NCBI GenBank assembly: GCA_946480345.1
Contig: CAMLJR010000044.1
Location: forward strand, 1-19,762
Source: an uncultured Spongiibacteraceae bacterium
GTDB taxonomy: Bacteria; Pseudomonadota; Gammaproteobacteria; Pseudomonadales; CAMLJR01
Length of the DNA: 19,762 nucleotides
Reading direction: 5' to 3'
Shown here one piece after another: positions 1 to 7,672 of the stretch (positions are counted from its first letter, which is position 1; the number at the start of each line of letters is the position of its first letter). Made by a program: the position numbers and the translations under genes. Under the pieces are notes generated by a model that was given only the letters and a program-made list of their open reading frames with translations, was not told the DNA's origin and searched no databases.

Positions 1-3
1 AAA

Positions 4-80
4 TGGTAGCAAGGGAGGGACTCGAACCCTCGACCCCAGCATTATGAGTGCTGTGCTCTAACCAGCTGAGCTACCTTGCC
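4..80 (-). tRNA. tRNA-Met (CAT), elongator type
   Basis: On the minus strand the sequence folds as a full cloverleaf with an encoded CCA end at 4-6. The acceptor arm is GGCAAGG (80-74) against CCTTGCT, the D stem is GCTC/GAGC, and the anticodon stem CAGCA/TGCTG closes the loop CTCATAA with anticodon CAT. The T arm is GAGGG-TTCGAGT-CCCTC. G2:C71, C3:G70 and A73 are the acceptor features of methionine elongators. The A4:U69 and A5:U68 pairs argue against the lysidine-modified tRNA-Ile2, which also reads as CAT. The first pair is G1-U72, a wobble, where a Watson-Crick G-C is usual. It is not an initiator, which would have an unpaired C1-A72. Confidence 0.93.
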
Positions 81-162
81 AAGGTATGAGTAGTAAAACA
101 GATGGGTAAAAACGAGGCGCGCATTGTCCCGATTGAACTGCGCACTGTCAAGCAAACGCTGC

Positions 163-1092
163 TTAAGTCGGCATCTGCGGTCGGCGGCGCGCGATGGCCG
201 CGATGCCTGAACCAATCACCAACACCACTGCGCCAAACCCACTCAACCAATCCAGCGGGCTCGCCTCGATGTGACCGGGTGCGAGCAACGCGGCGATTGC
301 GGTGAACAGCAACGCAAATAACGGGGTGGTGGTCAGCATCGCGCTGACTCGGGCTGCGTCCCAATGTTTCATCGCGGCGGCAAGCGTGACATAGGCGAGG
401 CCTGACGATAACGACGCCCATGCGAGCATCGCGATGCCGAGGCCATCCAGTTTCGCGAATCCACTAAATTCGACGGCTGGCAAATACGCCAGCGAACCGG
501 CGACATAAATCACCAGCAGACTTTGCTGCGCGTTAGCCGAACGGCCCAGCTTTTTTTGTGCGAGTCCGAACGCGCTCCAGACGGCGGACGCGCCGACAAT
601 CCACAGCAGCCCGAGCGAATACGCGTCCAGCCCCAGGTGCGACAGCGGCTGGTGGAAAAAAAGACCCAATCCGATGATCGCTGCGGCGAGACCGATCCAT
701 TGCAGCGGACTGAATGGCTCTTTGAATAACACTACGCCGCCGATCAGCAGCAGTAAGGGGCCGAGCTGCCCGACCAATTGCGCGGCATCGGCCGGCACGT
801 GTTGCAGCCCCAGCATGAACAGCAGGTAATTGCCGAGCAGACCGATTATCGCAATCGCCAGCATCAGCCAATTGGAGCGATGAAAGAGCGGGCGCCACGC
901 AACGTCGCGACGCTTGAATAAAAAGTACGCGCCGACTGCCAGCGCGGGAACGATGACGCGACACCATACCAGCGTGCCCGATCCGAGCGTCGGCTGTAAT
1001 GCCTTCAGGAAAATCGGTACCAAGCCCCATTGAGCGGAGGTGAGCAGCGAAAACAAAAGACCTGCTTGCCAGTGAGAGCGCGCGGCGTGCAT
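163..1092 (-). CDS. EamA/DMT-family permease
   Basis: The 309-residue product is almost wholly hydrophobic, with about ten predicted membrane helices in two similar halves, the pattern of two EamA domains in the drug/metabolite transporter superfamily. Proteins of this type in the inner membrane export amino acids, metabolites or drugs. The substrate cannot be read from the sequence. The reading frame stays open to a GTG at 1120-1122, but I chose the ATG at 1090-1092. It begins a normal short cytoplasmic lead (MHAARSHWQ) into the first helix, and a possible -10 box at 1127-1132 would place the transcript start next to the GTG. Neither start has a good Shine-Dalgarno sequence. The gene ends about 80 bases upstream of tRNA-Met on the same strand. 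The gap holds no clear terminator. Confidence 0.88.
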   Translation of the reverse strand: MHAARSHWQAGLLFSLLTSAQWGLVPIFLKALQPTLGSGTLVWCRVIVPALAVGAYFLFKRRDVAWRPLFHRSNWLMLAIAIIGLLGNYLLFMLGLQHVPADAAQLVGQLGPLLLLIGGVVLFKEPFSPLQWIGLAAAIIGLGLFFHQPLSHLGLDAYSLGLLWIVGASAVWSAFGLAQKKLGRSANAQQSLLVIYVAGSLAYLPAVEFSGFAKLDGLGIAMLAWASLSSGLAYVTLAAAMKHWDAARVSAMLTTTPLFALLFTAIAALLAPGHIEASPLDWLSGFGAVVLVIGSGIAAIARRRPQMPT

Positions 1093-1126
1093 CGAATGTC
1101 CGGGGAAATAAAGTGGGGGCACACGA

Positions 1127-1132
1127 ATTATA
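1127..1132 (-). promoter_or_regulatory. Possible -10 box of the EamA transporter gene
   Basis: The minus strand reads TATAAT here, a perfect match to the sigma-70 -10 consensus, 35 bases upstream of the ATG at 1092. No convincing -35 hexamer lies 16-18 bases further upstream, so the call rests on one element. It lies inside a short dyad, ACAC/GTGT (1121-1136). Confidence 0.3.
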
Positions 1133-1220
1133 GTGTGCGCCCCTTAAGCGTCTGTAGTCTGGATCGATTAGGAACCTTTTAAAAACTACCGCGCCGCAGC
1201 GCATAAATAAACGTTGAGGA

Positions 1221-1829
1221 TTAAAGAGTAATACCTTCAGCCTGTAACGCTTTTTGCACAGCGGGCCGAGCAGCGATACGTTCGTGATACGCCTTCAGCA
1301 CAGGCCATTGGCCAAGATCGATATTCATGAATTTGCACCAGTTCATCGTCGTGAACAGATACGCATCGGCGACGGTGAACGTATCGCCCAGCAAATAATC
1401 GCGACCTTCCAATTGCGTGGCGACAAACCCGAAGCGCGCGATCAACGCGTTAATCAGCGCCGGCTTCCATTCGTCCGCAGTGGTCGGTACGAACAGCGGC
1501 GTAAATCCTTTATGAATTTCGCTGGAAATGTAATTCAACCATTCCTGCAAACGATAGCGCTCGAATGTGCCGGCTGCGGGCGCGAGTTTTTTATGTGGCA
1601 CCAGATCGGCAATGTATTGCACGATCGCCGGCCCTTCGGTCAGCGTTTCGCCGTTGTCGAGTTGCAGCGTCGGTACTTGGCCTTTCGAATTGATGCGGGC
1701 GAAATCGGCGCCGCTCGCAGTTTTCTTTGCGCGCAGATCGACTTTTTCGGCATCGAAAGTTAATCCCGCTTCATGCAGAACGATATGCGGCGATAGTGAA
1801 CAGGCGATCGGACTGTAATAGAGTTTCAT
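1221..1829 (-). CDS. gstA: Beta-class glutathione S-transferase
   Basis: The 202-residue protein resembles E. coli GstA along its whole length. It has an N-terminal thioredoxin-like domain (about 1-80) and a helical C-terminal domain (about 87-200). The beta-class cysteine is at residue 10 (MKLYYSPIAC). The glutathione-binding motif KGQVPTLQLDNG is followed by LTEGPAIVQYIAD, and WLNYISSEIHKGFTPLF carries the conserved histidine of this class. Such cytosolic enzymes conjugate or bind glutathione and protect against electrophiles and peroxides. The physiological substrate is unknown. The ATG is preceded by AGGAG at 8 bases, so the start is secure. It is divergent from the small membrane protein at 1969. 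The TAA is followed by about 130 bases before the EamA start, with no obvious terminator. Confidence 0.93.
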   Translation of the reverse strand: MKLYYSPIACSLSPHIVLHEAGLTFDAEKVDLRAKKTASGADFARINSKGQVPTLQLDNGETLTEGPAIVQYIADLVPHKKLAPAAGTFERYRLQEWLNYISSEIHKGFTPLFVPTTADEWKPALINALIARFGFVATQLEGRDYLLGDTFTVADAYLFTTMNWCKFMNIDLGQWPVLKAYHERIAARPAVQKALQAEGITL

Positions 1830-1968
1830 AGCAATCTCCTTATGACGGGGGCGTTAGCGTAAAACAAGTTACTGGTGTCAGAAACAAGCATCGGTATAAA
1901 GTTCAGCGCGGCATCGAGTTGTCGTAACCCGCTACATCCATCGCAACAGCACAAACGGAGAGTCAATC

Positions 1969-2331
1969 ATGGTGACGTATTTATATTGGATAGCGGTGGT
2001 TGTGATCGCTGTCGCAGCGTTTTGGGGTATCGGAGTCGGCGGCGGTAAATGGCTGTCCGCTATGGTGATGGCAGGGATAATCCTTTTAATCGGTACCATC
2101 GCTTATTATTTTTACTTCCAGCAAATCTTCGTCAAACGCTGGGGCGGTGTCATGCATATCAGCGTGCCCGATGGCCAGCATCACATGGGTGTTACCTGGA
2201 AGGATGATAATTTGTGGATCGAGAATTACGATCCCGCGAATAATACCTGCGAGTTTCGTGAATACTCGCGCGGCGATTTGCTTGAAGGTCGCGTGATTAT
2301 TAAAAATTGTAATCCGCTGAAGCGGCCCTAG
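1969..2331 (+). CDS. Small two-helix membrane protein of unknown function
   Basis: I do not recognise this 120-residue protein. Two hydrophobic segments (about residues 4-22 and 29-51) are joined by a short Gly-rich loop (GIGVGGGKW). A soluble C-terminal part of about 65 residues follows, rich in aromatic and acidic residues, with two cysteines (in NNTCEF and IKNCNP). With both termini on one side, the tail would lie in the cytoplasm or the periplasm; I cannot tell which. The ATG has a GGAG Shine-Dalgarno sequence at 7 bases (acaaacggagagtcaatc), and codon use matches the neighbours, so it is very probably translated. It is a single-gene unit, divergent from gstA and convergent with ychF. Confidence 0.75.
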   Translation: MVTYLYWIAVVVIAVAAFWGIGVGGGKWLSAMVMAGIILLIGTIAYYFYFQQIFVKRWGGVMHISVPDGQHHMGVTWKDDNLWIENYDPANNTCEFREYSRGDLLEGRVIIKNCNPLKRP

Positions 2332-2358
2332 ATTGTTTGGAGCGGCAAAATCGAGACA

Positions 2359-2385
2359 TAAAAAAGCGGCGTCATCGCGCCGCTT
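2359..2385 (-). terminator. Intrinsic terminator of ychF
   Basis: An 8-bp stem, AAGCGGCG (2364-2371) with CGCCGCTT (2378-2385), encloses a 6-base loop. On the minus strand the stem runs into a T tract (2365-2361). It lies 35 bases past the ychF stop. The plus-strand side has only a weak T run, so it may not stop the convergent gene at 1969-2331. Confidence 0.8.
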
Positions 2386-2419
2386 ATTCAAAGCGTTAGA
2401 TTAATCGCCGAGCGTTTAC

Positions 2420-3511
2420 TCAAACATTAAAGCGGAAGTGCATGACATCGCCGTCCTGCACGATGTAGTCCTTGCCTTCGAGCCGCCATTTGCCGGCATC
2501 CTTCGCGCCCTGTTCGCCCTGATATTTGATGAAATCGTCGTAGGCGATGACTTCGGCGCGAATAAAACCTTTTTCGAAATCGGTGTGAATCACGGCGGCG
2601 GATTGCGGTGCGGTCGCGCCGATGCGAATGGTCCATGCACGCACTTCTTTCACGCCGGCGGTGAAATATGTTTGCAGGCCAAGCAGACCGTAACCTGCGC
2701 GAATGACTCGATCGAGGCCGGGTTCGGTCATGCCGAGTGCGGCGAGGAATTCTTCTTTTTCATCGTCTTCAAGTTCGGCGATTTCGGCTTCGAGCTTATT
2801 GCAGATCGGCACCACGACGGCGCGTTCTGCCTCCGCAATTTTTCTTACGGTATCGAGATGCGGATTGTTTTCGAAACCATCTTCGGCGACGTTGGCGATG
2901 TACATCGTCGGTTTGGTGGTCAGCAGATTCAGCGGTTTTAACACCGCGAGTTCGGCATCGCTCAGTTGCAGCGAGCGCACCGGCTGACCTTCGCTCAAGT
3001 GCGGCTGGATTTTATCGAGCACCGCTTTGAGCGCGATCGAATCCTTGTCGCCGCCTTTCGCGAGTTTGGTTGCTTTCAGCAATTGCTTATCGACGCTATC
3101 GAGATCGGCGAGCGCCAGTTCCATATTGATGATTTCGATGTCGTTCGCCGGATTCACGGCGTTCGCGACATGGATGACGTTATCGTCCTCGAAACAGCGA
3201 ACGACGTGCGCGATGGCGTCGGTTTCGCGAATATTGGCGAGGAATTTATTGCCGAGGCCTTCACCTTTCGATGCGCCCGCAACGATGCCCGCGATATCGA
3301 TAAATTCCATCGAGGTCGGGACCACGCGCTCGGGATTGACGATCTGCGCGAGTTCGTCGAGACGTGGATCGGGCATCGGCACGACGCCGGAGTTCGGTTC
3401 GATCGTGCAGAACGGAAAGTTTTCCGCCGCGATGCCGGCTTTGGTCAGCGCGTTGAACAGAGTCGATTTGCCGACGTTGGGTAAGCCGACGATGCCGCAG
3501 TTAAAGCCCAT
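2420..3511 (-). CDS. ychF: Redox-regulated ATPase YchF (OBG family)
   Basis: The 363-residue product matches YchF/Ola1 in length and motifs. The P-loop GLPNVGKS is at residues 9-16 and the G3 motif DIAG follows at about 73-76. The G4 position reads NVAEDG instead of the NKxD of GTPases, which fits the known ATP preference of this family. A coiled-coil region and a C-terminal TGS domain (about 278-360) complete it. Cys35 (NFPFC), a conserved cysteine linked in E. coli to redox response, is present. YchF binds ribosomes and negatively affects the oxidative stress response in E. coli. The ATG follows a GAGGA Shine-Dalgarno sequence. It lies 19 bases after the pth stop, so the two are probably co-transcribed, an arrangement widespread in gammaproteobacteria. 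Confidence 0.97.
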   Translation of the reverse strand: MGFNCGIVGLPNVGKSTLFNALTKAGIAAENFPFCTIEPNSGVVPMPDPRLDELAQIVNPERVVPTSMEFIDIAGIVAGASKGEGLGNKFLANIRETDAIAHVVRCFEDDNVIHVANAVNPANDIEIINMELALADLDSVDKQLLKATKLAKGGDKDSIALKAVLDKIQPHLSEGQPVRSLQLSDAELAVLKPLNLLTTKPTMYIANVAEDGFENNPHLDTVRKIAEAERAVVVPICNKLEAEIAELEDDEKEEFLAALGMTEPGLDRVIRAGYGLLGLQTYFTAGVKEVRAWTIRIGATAPQSAAVIHTDFEKGFIRAEVIAYDDFIKYQGEQGAKDAGKWRLEGKDYIVQDGDVMHFRFNV

Positions 3512-3530
3512 GTTGTCCTCGATGTGAACG

Positions 3531-4121
3531 TCAGTTCTCTAGTTTGAATGCATGAAGTTGATTCATCGCGCGCGACCATTGGCCGCTGGCTGCGAGCGGC
3601 AACGCATCTAACGATGCAGCTATGGCGCGATCGATGGCGATGCGCTCGTCGGACATCGGTTTGCCGAGCACATACCCGGTCACTTTGTCCGCGCTGCCGG
3701 GATGGCCGATGCCAATGCGCAAGCGATGAAAATTATTCTGACCACCAAATTTATTGATGATGTCGCGCAGACCATTATGGCCGCCGTGACCGCCGCCCTG
3801 CTTTAGTTTTGCCAGCCCGGGCGGAATATCGAGTTCGTCGTGCGCCACCAGAATCGCATCGAGCGGAATCTTGAAAAATGTCGCCAGCGCGAGCAGCGCC
3901 TGGCCCGACAGATTCATGAATGTGGTGGGGATCAATAGCTTGATGTCTTGGCCGGCGATGTTAATGCGACCGGTCAAACCATGGAATTTGCTTTCGTTTT
4001 GCAGATGGCAACGCTGCTGTTGCGCAAGCTCGGCCACGAACCACGCACCGGCATTGTGGCGCGTTTCTTCGTATTCGCGACCGGGGTTGCCCAGCCCGAC
4101 GATCAACTGAATAGAGCTCAC
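3531..4121 (-). CDS. pth: Peptidyl-tRNA hydrolase
   Basis: Pth cleaves peptidyl-tRNA that has dropped off the ribosome and recycles the tRNA. All catalytic and binding motifs are present: GLGNPG near the N-terminus, the catalytic histidine in TRHNAGAW (His22), [16 protein letters not shown], and [12 protein letters not shown]. The length, 196 residues, is normal. There is no in-frame ATG. I chose the GTG at 4119-4121, giving (M)[13 protein letters not shown], which aligns with the E. coli N-terminus and has a GGCGG-like sequence 8-12 bases upstream. The GTG at 4128-4130 adds three residues but has its purine run touching the start. A strong terminator (4142-4179) ends only about 20 bases upstream, so expression needs readthrough or a promoter inside rplY. 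Confidence 0.95.
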   Translation of the reverse strand: MSSIQLIVGLGNPGREYEETRHNAGAWFVAELAQQQRCHLQNESKFHGLTGRINIAGQDIKLLIPTTFMNLSGQALLALATFFKIPLDAILVAHDELDIPPGLAKLKQGGGHGGHNGLRDIINKFGGQNNFHRLRIGIGHPGSADKVTGYVLGKPMSDERIAIDRAIAASLDALPLAASGQWSRAMNQLHAFKLEN

Positions 4122-4141
4122 AATCAGCACCCGCCATTAAC

Positions 4142-4179
4142 AAAAACGCCGCGCTACCGGGTGAAACGGTAGCGCGGCG
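4142..4179 (-). terminator. Strong intrinsic terminator between rplY and pth
   Basis: A 13-bp perfect stem, 4147-4159 with 4167-4179, encloses a 7-base loop and is followed on the minus strand by TTTTTG. It is a textbook terminator for rplY, 17 bases past its stop. Because the pth start lies about 20 bases downstream, it may also act as an attenuator controlling pth and ychF. Confidence 0.9.
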
Positions 4180-4195
4180 ATTCGATGAAGAAGGA

Positions 4196-4828
4196 TTACT
4201 TGCCTTCTTCGGTAGCCTCTTCGCCTGCATCGCCAGCAGCAGCGCCGCGCGGCAGATGTACGCTCGCTACCGGTTGGTCGTGCTCGGCGCCATGCGACAA
4301 CTCGACGCTTTCAACACCCGCCGGCAGTTTCAGGTCGGAAATGTGCACGATGTCGCCGACGTGAAGGTCGGTGGTATCGACTTCGATGAACTCCGGCAGG
4401 TTCTGCGGTAAGCAGCGTACTTCGATTTCGGAAATCGAATGATTGATCGAGCCGCCTTCAAGACGTACGCCGACGCATTTTTCCTGGTTCAGGAAGTGCA
4501 GCGGAACGCGCATCGTGATCGTATGCGTAGCGTCAACACGTTGGAAATCCGCGTGCAGCAGCACGGTTTTCGACGGGTGACGTTGCAGATCTTTCAGTAC
4601 GACTTGTTCCGTGGTGCCATCGACGTCGAGCGTGATGATGTGCGAGTAAAACGCTTCGTCTTCAAGCGCCTTGATCAGATCCTTTTGCGGGACGCTGATC
4701 GTCTGCGGCGCTTTGGTGCCACCGTAAATGATGGCCGGGACTTCGGCTGCCAGACGACGCAGGCGGCGGCTCGCACCTTTCCCTGCATCGGTTCTGGCTT
4801 TCGCTGCCAGCGTAAAGTTAGTTGCCAT
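4196..4828 (-). CDS. rplY: 50S ribosomal protein bL25 (CTC type)
   Basis: The 210-residue protein is the long, two-domain form of bL25. The N-terminal 5S-rRNA-binding domain (about 1-95) includes GKGASRRLRRLAAEVPAIIYG and the conserved VLKDLQRHPSKTVLLHADFQRV. A C-terminal beta-rich TL5/CTC domain follows (about 100-190), ending in an acidic, Ala/Gly-rich tail. It binds loop E of 5S rRNA in the large subunit. E. coli has only the short form, whereas the long form is usual in Pseudomonas and many others. The ATG has AGGAG at 8 bases. Two tandem hairpins lie just upstream of that site. Its own terminator separates it from pth. Confidence 0.97.
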   Translation of the reverse strand: MATNFTLAAKARTDAGKGASRRLRRLAAEVPAIIYGGTKAPQTISVPQKDLIKALEDEAFYSHIITLDVDGTTEQVVLKDLQRHPSKTVLLHADFQRVDATHTITMRVPLHFLNQEKCVGVRLEGGSINHSISEIEVRCLPQNLPEFIEVDTTDLHVGDIVHISDLKLPAGVESVELSHGAEHDQPVASVHLPRGAAAGDAGEEATEEGK

Positions 4829-4842
4829 GGTGTTGCTCCTTT

Positions 4843-4876
4843 CGTTCGTGAGAACGGTTGCTGTTCGTAAGAACAG
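4843..4876 (-). promoter_or_regulatory. Tandem hairpins in the rplY leader
   Basis: Two matching inverted repeats stand side by side in the untranslated leader. One is CTGTTC/GAACAG (4861-4866 with 4871-4876), the other CGTTC/GAACG (4843-4847 with 4852-4856). Each has a 4-base loop and they are 4 bases apart. The inner one ends 5-6 bases before the AGGAG of rplY. Autogenous control of rplY by L25 has been reported in E. coli, so a regulatory leader is plausible. The repeat is seen; the role is inferred. Confidence 0.5.
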
Positions 4877-4928
4877 TTAAGTAAACGCCGTAGCGGTTGC
4901 GACCGCCGCCACGACGGGGTTGGCCTTT

Positions 4929-4949
4929 CTTCCCCTTAATAGGGGGAAG
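4929..4949. repeat. C/G-rich hairpin between prs and rplY
   Basis: CTTCCCC (4929-4935) pairs with GGGGAAG (4943-4949) around a 7-base loop, inside a longer polypyrimidine/polypurine stretch (4924-4955). Neither strand has a T tract after the stem, so it is unlikely to be an intrinsic terminator. It looks like the REP-type intergenic hairpins common in proteobacteria, and may mark a processing or mRNA-stabilising site. Confidence 0.4.
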
Positions 4950-4962
4950 GGGAAGGCGGGGT

Positions 4963-5907
4963 TTAACGGAACATCGCGCTGATCGATTCTTCGTTGCTGA
5001 CGCGCCGCATCGCTTCGGCCAGCATATTGGCGATGGTCAATACGCGAATCCGCGAACATTTGCTGGCGGCGTCGCTGAGCGGAATCGTGTCAGTGACGAT
5101 CAGTTCGTCCAGATGCGACTCTTCGATGTTCGCGATGGCTTTGCCGGAAAGCACCGGATGCGTGCAATACGCGACGACTTTTTTCGCGCCGTGTTCTTTC
5201 AATGCCTGCGCCGCCTTACACAATGTGCCGGCGGTATCGACCATGTCGTCGACCAGAATGCAGGTGCGATCTTTGACTTCGCCGATGATGTGCATGACCT
5301 GCGCGACGTTCGCTGCAGGACGGCGCTTGTCGATAATCGCGAGATCGGCGTCATCGAGTTGTTTGGCCACTGCGCGTGCGCGGACAACGCCACCGATATC
5401 CGGCGATACCACCATCAGATTTTCGTAGCGTTGACGCTCGATATCGTCGAGCAGTACCGGCGAGCCGTACACGTTATCGACCGGTACATCGAAAAAGCCC
5501 TGAATCTGTTCGGCGTGCAGATCGACGGTCAATACGCGATCGACACCGACGCCGGTAATCATGTCAGCGGCAACGCGCGCGCTGATCGGCACCCGCGCCG
5601 AACGCACGCGGCGATCCTGACGCGAATAACCAAAGTAGGGAACAACAGCGGTGATACGGCCGGCCGAGCTGCGACGCAGCGCATCGACCATGAACACCAA
5701 CTCCATCAGATTGTCGTTGGTCGGCGCACAGGTCGATTGCAGTACGAAAATATCCGCACCGCGGACGTTCTCGTTGATCTCTACCAGAATCTCGCCATCG
5801 GAAAAGCGGCTGACCGTCGCATCGCCGAGCGGAATATGTAGGCGTTGGGTGACTTTTTGCGCCAGCTCCGGGTTGGCATTGCCGGTAAAAACCATCATTC
5901 GGGACAC
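4963..5907 (-). CDS. prs: Ribose-phosphate pyrophosphokinase (PRPP synthetase)
   Basis: Prs makes phosphoribosyl pyrophosphate from ribose 5-phosphate and ATP for nucleotide, histidine, tryptophan and NAD synthesis. The 314-residue product aligns with E. coli Prs throughout. Seen are [40 protein letters not shown], the [18 protein letters not shown] block, [13 protein letters not shown], and the PRPP-binding loop [12 protein letters not shown]. It ends [10 protein letters not shown]. The frame stays open to 6054, inside the tRNA-Gln gene, so that longer start is not credible. The GTG at 5905-5907 gives (M)[16 protein letters not shown], matching the family N-terminus, and has AGGA 8 bases upstream. 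It follows tRNA-Gln by 120 bases and precedes rplY, the usual order. Confidence 0.97.
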   Translation of the reverse strand: MSRMMVFTGNANPELAQKVTQRLHIPLGDATVSRFSDGEILVEINENVRGADIFVLQSTCAPTNDNLMELVFMVDALRRSSAGRITAVVPYFGYSRQDRRVRSARVPISARVAADMITGVGVDRVLTVDLHAEQIQGFFDVPVDNVYGSPVLLDDIERQRYENLMVVSPDIGGVVRARAVAKQLDDADLAIIDKRRPAANVAQVMHIIGEVKDRTCILVDDMVDTAGTLCKAAQALKEHGAKKVVAYCTHPVLSGKAIANIEESHLDELIVTDTIPLSDAASKCSRIRVLTIANMLAEAMRRVSNEESISAMFR

Positions 5908-5992
5908 GGTGCTTTCCTGTGGTTTAGAGCCTGTGAGGTCGTTATCGAGGTCTGCGTCGGCGAAGGCTTTGATGTGCGCGCTTCCGGAGTTC

Positions 5993-6020
5993 CCGCCCGG
6001 CTTATGCGATGAGCGGGCGG
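5993..6020. repeat. Inverted repeat between tRNA-Gln and prs
   Basis: CCGCCCG (5993-5999) pairs with CGGGCGG (6014-6020), extendable by two pairs past a bulged G. No T tract follows on the minus strand. It begins 8 bases past the tRNA CCA end and could stabilise the processed prs transcript or mark the 3' boundary for tRNA trimming. Confidence 0.45.
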
Positions 6021-6027
6021 AGGAAAA

Positions 6028-6102
6028 TGGCAGGGGTAGATGGATTCGAACCACCGAGTGGCGGGATCAAAACCCGCTGCCTTACCGCTTGGCGATACCC
6101 CT
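6028..6102 (-). tRNA. tRNA-Gln (TTG)
   Basis: The minus strand gives a complete 75-base cloverleaf with encoded CCA. The acceptor is AGGGGTA against TACCCCT, the discriminator is G, and the D-arm core is ATCGCCAAGCGGTAAGGC, typical of bacterial tRNA-Gln. The anticodon loop is TTTTGAT with anticodon TTG. It starts 11 bases after the ispE stop, too close for a separate promoter, so it is probably cut from an ispE-prs transcript. A tRNA-Gln gene at this place is also known in Pseudomonas. Confidence 0.96.
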
Positions 6103-6113
6103 GTAATAAAACG

Positions 6114-6983
6114 TCATGCTGCCGTCAGACCGAGTGCCGCATGGACTGGCGACACATTCACGCCCGTTGCAACAAACCCACGATAGTTGGCTGGGATTTG
6201 CGTCAGTACTGACTGTGCAGCGGCGCGATCGGCGAAGGCGGCGAACACACAGGCACCAGTGCCTGTCATTCGCGCGGGACCGAACTGGCTGAGCCAGTCG
6301 AGGGCAAAAGCCACTTCCGGATAGAGCGATCGGACAATTGGTTCGCAGTCGTTATGACCTGTCAGACCGTCTCGGTGCTCTAGTTGCCGGGGGTCCCCCC
6401 GCAGAAAGGCGGCTATTGTGATGGGGCTCGAATTGCGTGTCAACGCCGGCTGCGAAAAAATTTCAGCGGTCGAAACCGCGCACGGAGGCACCAAAATCAG
6501 GTAGTTACGCGCGGGCAGATCGAGCGGTTGCAGATGCTCGCCGACCCCTTCAGCCCATGCCGTGCGACCGCGCACGAACACCGGCACATCGGCGCCAAGG
6601 CGTAGTCCAAGCGCTGCGAGTTCTTCGAGCGGCAATCGCAAATCCCATAAATGATTGAGGGCCAGCAATGTCGTCGCCGCGTTCGAGCTGCCGCCACCGA
6701 TACCTCCGCCCATCGGCAGTCTCTTCTCCAGGCGAATTGAGGCACCGCGAGTGCAGCCGGTATGCGCTTGCAACAACCGGGCGGCGCGAATAACCAGATT
6801 GGCCTCCCCCGGCACGCCGGCCAGCCCGGGCTCCAGCGATAGCGTAGCGGCCTCTTCGAAGTGCAGCGTGTCGCCATAGTCGAGCAACTGAAACAAGGTC
6901 TGCAGCGTGTGATAGCCGTCGGCACGACGACCAGTGACATGCAGGAACAGGTTCAGTTTGGCGGGAGCAGGCAAGGTCAGCAT
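6114..6983 (-). CDS. ispE: 4-diphosphocytidyl-2-C-methyl-D-erythritol kinase
   Basis: IspE phosphorylates the 2-hydroxyl of CDP-methylerythritol in the MEP pathway to isoprenoid precursors. The 289-residue protein is a GHMP kinase. The N-terminal substrate motif [20 protein letters not shown] carries the catalytic-site lysine. The ATP-binding glycine motif [15 protein letters not shown] is at about 92-106. The C-terminal third motif, [14 protein letters not shown], binds nucleotide and substrate. The ATG at 6981-6983 begins right at the family N-terminus, although no good Shine-Dalgarno sequence is seen. It lies 73 bases after lolB and 11 bases before tRNA-Gln, consistent with one operon. Confidence 0.97.
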   Translation of the reverse strand: MLTLPAPAKLNLFLHVTGRRADGYHTLQTLFQLLDYGDTLHFEEAATLSLEPGLAGVPGEANLVIRAARLLQAHTGCTRGASIRLEKRLPMGGGIGGGSSNAATTLLALNHLWDLRLPLEELAALGLRLGADVPVFVRGRTAWAEGVGEHLQPLDLPARNYLILVPPCAVSTAEIFSQPALTRNSSPITIAAFLRGDPRQLEHRDGLTGHNDCEPIVRSLYPEVAFALDWLSQFGPARMTGTGACVFAAFADRAAAQSVLTQIPANYRGFVATGVNVSPVHAALGLTAA

Positions 6984-7056
6984 CTGAATCGGACCATCTG
7001 GAAATAGTCAGCGCGTATATATAGAGGCAATAGAGACAAAAACAGCATCGGAGGCA

Positions 7057-7662
7057 TCAGTGGCAGGCGGCGTCGCCGAGCAACCATTCATTGACGATCA
7101 ATGTCGCCTGAATGCTGTTCGGGTGATGCATTTTCAGCTTGGCTGGCAACGCCGTACCGCCGTTCTGATGATAGGCGAGGTATTCGACGCGCCAGCCATC
7201 CTGCTCGAGCACGCTGGGCTGAGTGGGATTTCCCTGCACATCGGCCTTGCCGCCGCTCGCCGAGGCCTCGCCGCGAACCCAATAGCGCAGCGCGCGCAGC
7301 GGAATCGACCAGCCGAGCTGTTGCTCCATCAGCGCCTCCGGGTCGGACGTCGATACCGGTTCGCGCCCCTCGAACCAGAGGCGCAGCTGCGAGCCGTGAC
7401 CATCGATTTTCGCTACAGTCTGGCCGAGCGGGCCGGAGATGCGAATGTCGACGTTATCGCCGCATTGGCGCCAGTTCAGATACGCGCTTTCGGCGAGCTG
7501 CGGTCCGCGCAATCCGATCTTGCCGCTGAGCTGCCAGTGTTCGCGATCATCGCTGCCGGGGCGAATACCTGGACCCGCGCAAGCAGTCACGATCATCGCA
7601 GCGGCGATGACAGTGAGTCGGGCGAACGTGCGGGTGAGCATCGGTATACGGAAAAAAGGCAT
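7057..7662 (-). CDS. lolB: Outer-membrane lipoprotein receptor LolB
   Basis: LolB takes lipoproteins from the periplasmic carrier LolA and inserts them in the outer membrane. The 201-residue product begins with a lipoprotein signal peptide ending in the lipobox VTAC (Cys28). The mature part shows the LolB features HWQLSGKIGLRG, AYLNWRQ, ISGPLGQTVAKI, and the later block LRALRYWVRGEA. Two ATGs are possible. The one at 7660-7662 lies 10 bases after the TGA of the TPR gene and suits translational coupling. The one at 7639-7641 gives a shorter signal peptide but has no ribosome binding site either. It sits between lbcA and ispE, the Pseudomonas order. Confidence 0.93.
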   Translation of the reverse strand: MPFFRIPMLTRTFARLTVIAAAMIVTACAGPGIRPGSDDREHWQLSGKIGLRGPQLAESAYLNWRQCGDNVDIRISGPLGQTVAKIDGHGSQLRLWFEGREPVSTSDPEALMEQQLGWSIPLRALRYWVRGEASASGGKADVQGNPTQPSVLEQDGWRVEYLAYHQNGGTALPAKLKMHHPNSIQATLIVNEWLLGDAACH

Positions 7663-7672
7663 CGGGTGCGGA

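Noticed and set aside
2438..3527. Several plus-strand open frames opposite ychF
   Set aside because: They overlap one another and the whole of a conserved gene; codon bias in ychF keeps the opposite frames free of stops.
4924..4955. C-rich hairpin after prs considered as a terminator
   Set aside because: The stem is followed by AAGAAAGG on the minus strand and has no T tract in either direction.
4897..5841. Long open frame of 314 codons on the plus strand opposite prs
   Set aside because: It is the complement of a fully conserved gene, has an Arg/His/Asp-rich composition typical of an antisense shadow in GC-rich DNA, and has no recognisable domain or ribosome binding site.
4963..6054. Longer prs start giving a 363-residue protein
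   Set aside because: The extra residues are read through the tRNA-Gln gene and the inverted repeat, and the family N-terminus begins at the GTG at 5907.
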